A program made the translations under genes and the position numbers. Shown here in pieces: positions 58,667 to 64,000 of a stretch of 64,000 bases of DNA (positions within the stretch are counted from its first letter, which is position 1; the number at the start of each line of letters is the position of its first letter). The DNA is from an uncultured Coriobacteriales bacterium (lineage in GTDB: Bacteria > Actinomycetota > Coriobacteriia > Coriobacteriales > QAMH01): contig CAKUES010000009.1 of assembly GCA_934646835.1 (NCBI GenBank), positions 16,949 to 80,948 on the forward strand, given 5' to 3'. The notes below the pieces were generated by a model. It was given only the letters and a program-made list of their open reading frames with translations, did no database searches and was not told where the DNA came from.

Positions 58667-61519
58667 GTGACAGATAGGAAGCTCGAAGTCCTTCAGATGG
58701 AAGGCGTCGAGGTCAGGAAAACCTGTTGCTACTTCTGCCATCACAACTGCGGCGTTCTCGCCTATGTCAAGGATGGCGAACTGCTCTATGCAGAGGGCGA
58801 CCCCAGCACCAGCAACGCTGGCGGCTTGTGTGCTCGTGGCAACCAGGCGCTGACTTTCTATGACAGCCCGACCCGTATCAACTACCCGCTCAAGCGCGCG
58901 GGCCAGAAGGGCGAGAACAAGTGGGAGCGCATCTCTTGGGATCAGGCTCTGACTGAGATCGCTGACAAGATCAACACCATCAAGGCTGAGTCCGGCGCAG
59001 AGGCCGTTGCCGCAATCGCAGGTACCCTGCGTACCGACGACTGGGCACGCCGCAGGTTCATGAACCTGTTCGGCACCCCCAACGTGTGCCACAACTCCCT
59101 GCTTTGCTGGGTCCCGACCTTCATGATCGAGACTGCAGTCGCAGGCTGGTCTCCCTTCGAGACCGACCTGGGTGGCTCCAAGTGCGTCATCCTGTGGGGC
59201 TTCAACCCCGGTGCCGCAAACCTGCCCGCTGCACATGGTTACTTCGACCTGCAGAAGCAGACCGGCATGAAGATCATCGTCGTCGATCCCCGTTACACGG
59301 AGACCGCAGCTCACGCAGACCTGTGGCTGCCGCTGCGACCGGGTTCCGATACCGCTCTGGCCCTGGCCATGATCAACGTCATCTGCAACGAGTACATCTA
59401 CAACATGGACTTCGTTGACGAGTGGTGCGAGGGCTTCGACGAGCTCGTCGAGCATATCGACCAGTACGACCCCGAGTGGGCCGCCGAGAAGACCTGGCTC
59501 GACCCCGACCTGATCCGTCAGGCTGCTCGCATGTACGCGATGAACACCCCCGGCAACATCCAGTGGGGCTGCACTTGGGACCAGCTGGGCAAGACCTCCG
59601 GCGCCGGCACCCATGCCCGCCAGATCCTGCGCGCCATCACCGGCAACCTGGACGTTCCCGGTGGCGACGGCATGCCCGGTCCTGCAGCATATGTGACCGA
59701 CTACGAGCTCGAGTACAACGAGGAGCTCCCCGAGGAGGTCAAGGCCAAGCAGATCGGTGCTGACAAGTACCCCCTGACCACCTTCCCTGGTTACGACCGC
59801 CTGGCCGGCATCTCCAAGGACAAGTGGGGCAAGGCCTTCACTGCAGAGTGGATGTGCGAGGCTCATGGCCCGTCCATCTTCAAGGCGATCCTCACCGGCG
59901 TCCCTTACAAGGTTCGCGCGCTGTTCGTCTCCGGCTCCAACCCGCTGAGCTCCTACGGCGACGCAAAGATGACCTATGCCGCTACCAAGGAAGTCGAGTT
60001 CCTCGTCGTCCTCGAGTACGCCATGACCCCGACTGCCCTGCAGGCTGACTACGTCCTGCCTGTCGCAGGTGCTATCGAGCGCCCGGTCATCCACACCAAC
60101 TACGGCGTTACGGACTCCATCGTCTGCCATCAGCGCGGCGTCGAGCCCGCTTACGAGCGCAAGACCGACTACAACATCTGGCGTGACCTGGGTATTGCCT
60201 GCGGTCAGGATGTCGAGAAGTTCTGGCCCAACGAGCGCCTCGAGGACGAGTTCTTCGATGTCTTGAAGCCGCTGAACCTCCCCATCACCTCCTACGACGA
60301 CTTCGTCGAGCGCTTCCGTATGTACTATCCGCCTCTGCAGCAGCAGAAGCACCTCTCCCGCGGCTACTTCTGCACCGCTTCCGGCAAGGTCGAGCTCAAG
60401 TCCTCCGTCCTGGAGGAGTTCGGCCTGCCCGGTCTGCCGGTGTACCTCGAGCCCGCCGAGAACGAGGTCGAGATGCCCGAGGTCGCAGAGGAGTTCCCCC
60501 TGGTTCTCACCACGGGTGGCGGCTTCATGCCCTACTGCCACTCCGAGCACTTCAACAACCCCATCTTCCGCTTCGTGCTCCCCGAGCCCCACTTCACCAT
60601 CAACCCTGAGACGGCAAAGAAGCTGGGCATCGAGAAGAACGACTGGTGCTGGATCGAGACCCGCCGCGGTCGCATCAAGCAGCGCGCCAACGTCGAGGAG
60701 TCCGTTGACCCGCGCGTCATCTTCACGCAGCGCGGCTGGTGGTTCCCCGAGCGCAGCCACGAGGGTTATCAGCCCTTCGGTTGCATGGAGTCCAACACCA
60801 ACATGCTGACCTCTGTCGATGATGAGGATTGCTGCCCCATGACCGGCTGCTGGGCAAACCGCGGTCTGCTCTGCAAGGTCTACAAGTGCACTGACTTCGA
60901 CAACGAGTTCACCTACGAGGACTCCCTGTACTCCATCCCCGGCAACCGCCGCGAGCCTGGTATTGATTGGGACTACGTGAAGAACCCGCCCCGTGCGCTT
61001 CCCTTCAACGAGCCCATCTTCGCCCAGCCCGACTTCGAGGTCCCCGCTGGCGTCGAGTGGGATTACAAGACCCGCAAGGCTTGGAACCCCGAGCACACCC
61101 AGTACTATCAGCCTGAGAGCGGTTGGATGATCGGCAAGGACAACGGTGCCTTCTACCAGCTCGGCACGGGTTATCGCTACCTGTCCTTCAACGGCGACTA
61201 CCTCGTCGACGAGGCCAACGACGTCTACTACGACTTCGGCGGCAACCAGGTTGCAAAGCCCGAGCCCGGCGTTGAGGTTCCCGAGGGCCTGGTCTTCGAC
61301 TTCTTCACCCAGACCATCGTTCAGCCTGGTACTGGCTACGTGTATCAGCCCGAGTCTGGCTGGCTGGTCGACATGGCCACCAACGTGTACTACGACCGCT
61401 TCAGCGGTTACGCGTGGGATCCCACTACCAACAACCTGATGGACACCAAGACCGGCAAGTACTACAGCATGCAGGACTCCTCTGTCGAGGTTCATGCTGA
61501 TGGTACGCCCGTCGCTTAA
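58667..61519 (+). CDS. molybdopterin oxidoreductase catalytic subunit with aromatic repeat extension
   Basis: 950-residue Mo/W bis-MGD enzyme of the DMSO-reductase family. The N-terminal 4Fe-4S motif is Cys21-x2-Cys24-x3-Cys28...Cys55. The likely metal ligand is Cys147 (NSLLCWVPTF), with Cys141 nearby. There is no Tat or Sec signal, so it probably acts in the cytoplasm. Residues to about 740 are the core; the last 205 form a Tyr/Trp/Gly/Asp-rich extension with YQPESGW at 814-820 and again at 893-899. GTG 58667 is preferred, with AAAAGGAGGGG upstream. The substrate is unknown; thiosulfate, polysulfide, an organic N/S-oxide or a dehydroxylation substrate are options. Confidence 0.88.
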   Translation: MTDRKLEVLQMEGVEVRKTCCYFCHHNCGVLAYVKDGELLYAEGDPSTSNAGGLCARGNQALTFYDSPTRINYPLKRAGQKGENKWERISWDQALTEIADKINTIKAESGAEAVAAIAGTLRTDDWARRRFMNLFGTPNVCHNSLLCWVPTFMIETAVAGWSPFETDLGGSKCVILWGFNPGAANLPAAHGYFDLQKQTGMKIIVVDPRYTETAAHADLWLPLRPGSDTALALAMINVICNEYIYNMDFVDEWCEGFDELVEHIDQYDPEWAAEKTWLDPDLIRQAARMYAMNTPGNIQWGCTWDQLGKTSGAGTHARQILRAITGNLDVPGGDGMPGPAAYVTDYELEYNEELPEEVKAKQIGADKYPLTTFPGYDRLAGISKDKWGKAFTAEWMCEAHGPSIFKAILTGVPYKVRALFVSGSNPLSSYGDAKMTYAATKEVEFLVVLEYAMTPTALQADYVLPVAGAIERPVIHTNYGVTDSIVCHQRGVEPAYERKTDYNIWRDLGIACGQDVEKFWPNERLEDEFFDVLKPLNLPITSYDDFVERFRMYYPPLQQQKHLSRGYFCTASGKVELKSSVLEEFGLPGLPVYLEPAENEVEMPEVAEEFPLVLTTGGGFMPYCHSEHFNNPIFRFVLPEPHFTINPETAKKLGIEKNDWCWIETRRGRIKQRANVEESVDPRVIFTQRGWWFPERSHEGYQPFGCMESNTNMLTSVDDEDCCPMTGCWANRGLLCKVYKCTDFDNEFTYEDSLYSIPGNRREPGIDWDYVKNPPRALPFNEPIFAQPDFEVPAGVEWDYKTRKAWNPEHTQYYQPESGWMIGKDNGAFYQLGTGYRYLSFNGDYLVDEANDVYYDFGGNQVAKPEPGVEVPEGLVFDFFTQTIVQPGTGYVYQPESGWLVDMATNVYYDRFSGYAWDPTTNNLMDTKTGKYYSMQDSSVEVHADGTPVA

Positions 61520-61534
61520 GGAGAGGAGGCTTTA

Positions 61535-62095
61535 ATGACCCGTTACGCTATGGTTATGGACACGCGTCGCTGCATTGGCTGCCACTCCTGCACGATCGCC
61601 TGCCGTACTTGGAACGAGCTGCCCGTCGACGTCATCTACAACCCCGTTGTTTCCGAGGGTGCCGTCGGCCAGTGGCCCAACGTTCACCTGAACTTCACCC
61701 CGATGATCTGCATGCACTGCGCTAAGCCCGCTTGCGTGCCTGCCTGCCCCACCGGCGCTTCCCGCCAGGACGAGGACGGCATCGTCTGGGTTGAGCCTAC
61801 CCAGTGCATGGGCTGCAAGGTCTGCGCAAACGCATGCCCCTATGGCGCCCGTGACTACAACAAGCAGGAGGGCTGGATCCGCAAGTGCACGTTCTGCAAG
61901 GACCGCACCCGCAACGGCCTGCCCACTCACTGCGTTCAGACCTGCCACCAGAAGGCTCGTATCTTCGGTGACCTGGACGACCCCAACTCCGAGGTCTCCA
62001 AGCTGGTCAACAGCAACTACTGCGAGCGTATCTTCCCCGAGCTTGGTACGGATCCGCAGATCTACTACATTCGCGATAACGGAAGGAGGGCCTAA
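61535..62095 (+). CDS. four-cluster ferredoxin-like electron-transfer subunit (DmsB/PsrB type)
   Basis: 186-residue protein with 16 Cys arranged as four 4Fe-4S motifs: CIGCHSCTIAC, CMHCAKPACVPAC, CMGCKVCANAC and CTFC...CVQTC. It passes electrons between the membrane subunit and the catalytic subunit. ATG 61535 follows AAGGAGAGG; the next gene begins within its stop codon (TAATG), so the two are translationally coupled. No Tat signal. Confidence 0.95.
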   Translation: MTRYAMVMDTRRCIGCHSCTIACRTWNELPVDVIYNPVVSEGAVGQWPNVHLNFTPMICMHCAKPACVPACPTGASRQDEDGIVWVEPTQCMGCKVCANACPYGARDYNKQEGWIRKCTFCKDRTRNGLPTHCVQTCHQKARIFGDLDDPNSEVSKLVNSNYCERIFPELGTDPQIYYIRDNGRRA

Positions 62096-63381
62096 TGAAA
62101 CAGTTCTGGGGTTGGGAACTTGCAACCTATCTCTACCTGGGCGGTCTCGGTGGCGGCATGCTGTGCTTTGCAGCGGTCATCGGTCTGTTCCTGGAGCCTT
62201 CCGCTATCGGAACCGGCTCTCTTGTGTGGCCTGTTCTTTGGTCCATCATCATCATCTGTGTCGGCGTTGCGCTGCTGGTCTTCGAGCTTGGCCAGCGAAT
62301 CGTCTTCGAGCGTGCCTTTGTGACGAGGACCTCCGTCATTAAATGGGGTGCTGTCGTTCTGGTTCTCTCTTGCGTCTTCGCAGCTCTGTACCTCATCTGG
62401 GAGATTACTTGGTTCAACTTCATCCCTTGCATCCCTGCTGAGGGCTTTGCCAAGTTCTGCCTGGGTCTCGCAGGCTTCTTCGGCATCTGCGTTATGGTCT
62501 ACACCGGCACCATGCTGAGCTCCCTGAAGGCCAAGGCCTTCTGGAACACCCCGGCTCTGCCGATGCTGTTCACCATCTCCGCACTGTCCACCGGCGCTTG
62601 CGCCGACGCCCTGCTCTTCGGTCACTTCCCCCTGCCGGCGGAGTGGCTGCAGGCTGGCGCCCTTTACGGCACTGCCGAGTGGTCCATCGTCCAGCATGAG
62701 GTCGTGGAGTTCCTCCACATCGCCGACCTCGTCCTGGCAATTGCAGAGATCATCTGCCTGCTGCTCTACGTCCTGCTGATGTTCTGCGCACCTGCATCCA
62801 CCGATGCCAAGAAGGTCGCAGACAAGTGGGTCCGCGGTTCCTGGGCTCCCATCTTCTGGGGTCTGATGCTCATCTGCGGTCTGGTTGTTCCCTGCCTGTT
62901 CAACATCCACGGCCTTGCCATGGGTGGCAGCGCTCTGGGCAACTACGCAGCTCCCATCCTGGTTCTCATGTCTGGTCTGCTGTTCCGTTTCATGATCATC
63001 TACTCTGCTGACCGCAAGCTGTACGCAGGCGAGGAGAAGTACTACACCTGCGTTTCCGAGTGCGACAAGCATGAGGACTACATGGATTACTGGAAGGCAG
63101 AGAAGGTCTACTTTGACATCGTCAACAAGGACCAGTTCGATGACATGAACGTTGTCGAGAACCCCACCAAGACTGCCATCGGCACGAAGCTGAAGTGGGC
63201 TCTTACCAATCCGTCCAAGCATGACGGTGTGCCCGAGCCCAACCCTGCTTACCCGCGCTACCGCAAGAACATCAAGTCCGGCAAGGTCTTCCCTGTCATG
63301 ACTTTCGAGGCTGAGACCCATGGCCCTCGCGCCGCTGCTCCTGCAGTCGAGGCACAGCCTGAGGTTGCCGCAGAGGTCTAA
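62095..63381 (+). CDS. NrfD/PsrC-like membrane quinol-oxidising subunit
   Basis: 428-residue integral membrane subunit linking the menaquinone pool to the FeS subunit. About eight to nine membrane segments in residues 10-325; MKQFWGWELATYLYLGGLGGGM is the typical NrfD/PsrC opening. A 100-residue hydrophilic C-terminal tail (about 325-428; Glu/Lys/Pro-rich, ending in an Ala/Glu-rich stretch) is longer than in standard PsrC. Start overlaps the FeS gene stop by one base. It completes a three-subunit respiratory enzyme. Confidence 0.92.
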   Translation: MKQFWGWELATYLYLGGLGGGMLCFAAVIGLFLEPSAIGTGSLVWPVLWSIIIICVGVALLVFELGQRIVFERAFVTRTSVIKWGAVVLVLSCVFAALYLIWEITWFNFIPCIPAEGFAKFCLGLAGFFGICVMVYTGTMLSSLKAKAFWNTPALPMLFTISALSTGACADALLFGHFPLPAEWLQAGALYGTAEWSIVQHEVVEFLHIADLVLAIAEIICLLLYVLLMFCAPASTDAKKVADKWVRGSWAPIFWGLMLICGLVVPCLFNIHGLAMGGSALGNYAAPILVLMSGLLFRFMIIYSADRKLYAGEEKYYTCVSECDKHEDYMDYWKAEKVYFDIVNKDQFDDMNVVENPTKTAIGTKLKWALTNPSKHDGVPEPNPAYPRYRKNIKSGKVFPVMTFEAETHGPRAAAPAVEAQPEVAAEV

Positions 63382-63406
63382 ACCGTCTCTTTGATGCATC
63401 CATGAT

Positions 63407-63439
63407 GCGAGCCCGATCCCCACTGGGGATCGGGCTCGC
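63407..63439 (+). terminator. strong terminator of the Mo-oxidoreductase operon
   Basis: A 15-bp perfect stem beginning GCGAGCCCGATCCCC, a 3-base loop ACT, then CTGCTTTATG. Confidence 0.88.
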
Positions 63440-63501
63440 TGCTTTATGTGCATGTGGCTGCGTTGCCGATTAGGTGGCAAGGGGCTGTCGTTTTGCAATT
63501 G

Positions 63502-63655
63502 TCTGAACGAATATTCGTTCAGAGAACAGCTGTTTCGGGCCGATATGCCGCTATTTCAGGTTGCCTGAACGACCAATCGTTCAGGCAACCGCCGTTTCAG
63601 GCTGATACGCGGATATCTCGGGATTCTCTGAACGATTGGGCATTCAGAGAATCCC
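63502..63655. repeat. three CTGAACGA/TCGTTCAG hairpins in a row
   Basis: Hairpin 1 (63502-63523) is a perfect 22-bp palindrome TCTGAACGAAT / ATTCGTTCAGA. Hairpin 2 (63559-63590) has GGTTGCCTGAACGA / TCGTTCAGGCAACC. Hairpin 3 (63620-63655) has GGGATTCTCTGAA / TTCAGAGAATCCC. The two spacers (35 and 29 bases) resemble each other. Confidence 0.9.
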
Positions 63656-63709
63656 CAGGGCTCTCGAGGCCAACACGGCCGCTTCGCGTGAGCGCCGTCG
63701 GGCCCCGTG

Positions 63710-63740
63710 CCCCGCGTAGGCGCCAGACGCAGTCGGCGCC
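63710..63740. repeat. GGCGCC-GACTGCGTC-GGCGCC dispersed repeat, inverted copy 3
   Basis: Reverse-complement relative of 15331-15371 and 27920-27961, with a small number of differences. Confidence 0.7.
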
Positions 63741-63793
63741 ACCGCCGCGGGCAACGACGGCTTTGCGCCAGCGCCTCCGGGCCCCGAATCCCC

Positions 63794-63820
63794 ATGGGGA
63801 GGGACCCTGTCCCTCCCCAT
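63794..63820. repeat. GGGAGGG/CCCTCCC hairpin
   Basis: ATGGGGAGGGAC-CCT-GTCCCTCCCCAT, a 12-bp perfect palindromic pair with the same core as 54222-54243. Confidence 0.8.
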
Positions 63821-63908
63821 GCCCCTCGCGGGCGCTGCGGCCGCCCCGCGCCGGCGCCGTCGGCCTCCGGGCGCCCCCTTTTTTTTGAAAAAACCTCCGG
63901 GACACCCC

Positions 63909-63937
63909 TTGCGCCGGCCCCCGGGTTCGCGTATAGT
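63909..63937 (+). promoter_or_regulatory. sigma-70-type promoter at window edge
   Basis: TTGCGC, 17 bases, TATAGT, followed by a GC-rich discriminator. It likely drives a strongly expressed RNA or gene beyond 64000. Confidence 0.55.
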
Positions 63938-64000
63938 ATGCAGCCCGCTCCGCGAGGGGCGGCGCACCGGGGAGGCCCCCTCGGGGAACCTGAAAGTTCT

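Larger units (their letters stand above)
63382..64000. other. repeat-rich right edge without genes
   Basis: After the terminator come three CTGAACGA hairpins (63502-63655), a reverse GGCGCC repeat (63710-63740), a GGGAGGG hairpin (63794-63820), an A/T run (TTTTTTTTGAAAAAA near 63880) and a good promoter (63909-63937). The promoter may drive an rRNA operon or tRNA/leader just beyond the window edge. The small open frames here are not supported. Confidence 0.8.

Noticed and set aside
58601..61495. Long minus-strand frame opposite the Mo-oxidoreductase gene
   Set aside because: Low-complexity Val/Leu/Gly/Asp-rich mirror of the true gene, with no recognisable family.
27784..63655. CRISPR array made from the CTGAACGA repeats
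   Set aside because: The units are palindromes with varying outer stems, only two or three per site, and no cas genes are near; spacing is regular but spacers are similar to each other, unlike CRISPR spacers.
63448..63967. Small frames at the right edge of the window
   Set aside because: They run through hairpins and GC-rich repeats; no start signals or family resemblance.

Overview
The window is about 61% GC and gene-dense. It looks like a chromosomal segment of an anaerobic actinobacterium of the class Coriobacteriia (Olsenella/Collinsella/Atopobium-like, possibly Slackia/Eggerthella-like). This is inferred from the gene content: a MalT-type LuxR regulator with an N-terminal P-loop, an AddAB pair, a cytoplasmic-looking molybdopterin oxidoreductase with FeS and NrfD subunits, GTG starts behind strong purine-rich ribosome binding sites, and Coriobacteriia-like membrane proteins. 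No prophage, insertion sequence transposase or CRISPR array was seen.

Layout. 1-2942 is the end of the ribosomal/RNA polymerase cluster (rpoA end, rplQ, ecfT, truA). 3254-5537 holds acpP, a FabD-like protein without catalytic residues, and two small membrane proteins. 5700-8838 holds maf (minus strand) and the LuxR-type regulator. 8919-15161 is a two-gene AddB/AddA recombination nuclease operon. 15457-20118 holds a TSUP permease, a class A penicillin-binding protein, an unknown protein and a lysozyme-like cell-wall protein. 20301-21110 carries tRNA-His and two tRNA-Lys(CTT) genes inside a tandem duplication. 21321-26959 holds a coiled-coil membrane protein, a Ski2-like helicase and a HelD-type helicase. 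27220-31897 holds a holin-like protein, hypE, a Pit transporter and a CDF transporter. 32048-40997 holds an RND exporter, an ABC-F protein, an LCP cell-wall ligase and clpX. 41169-46947 holds tRNA-Lys(TTT), an SNF transporter with a DUF554 protein, an aminotransferase, a glutaredoxin, a low-molecular-weight phosphatase and an unknown protein. 47043-54856 holds tatA, a membrane-anchored Mrr-like nuclease, a large FN3/Lys-rich surface protein, ybaK, an anion permease, moeA, a small membrane protein, a YhcH protein and a TetR regulator. 55079-58351 holds an Mrp ATPase, a trigger-factor-like protein without a ribosome-binding domain, and an MFS exporter. 58667-63381 is a three-gene molybdenum oxidoreductase operon.

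The main surprises are these. (1) Five sites upstream of genes match the form of the actinobacterial LexA-independent DNA-damage promoter (TTGTCRGTG-N8-TAnnnT). Three share an almost identical sequence and precede addB, the Ski2-like helicase and helD. (2) The Mo oxidoreductase carries a roughly 200-residue C-terminal extension rich in Tyr/Trp/Gly with a duplicated YQPESGW motif. (3) The FabD homologue beside acpP has lost both its catalytic Ser and His. (4) Intergenic spacers carry at least five families of dispersed palindromic repeats, two of which keep their hairpins through paired changes. One family looks like a small MITE, and one of its ends supplies the last codons and stop of a TetR gene. 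(5) A trigger-factor homologue lacks the ribosome-docking domain.
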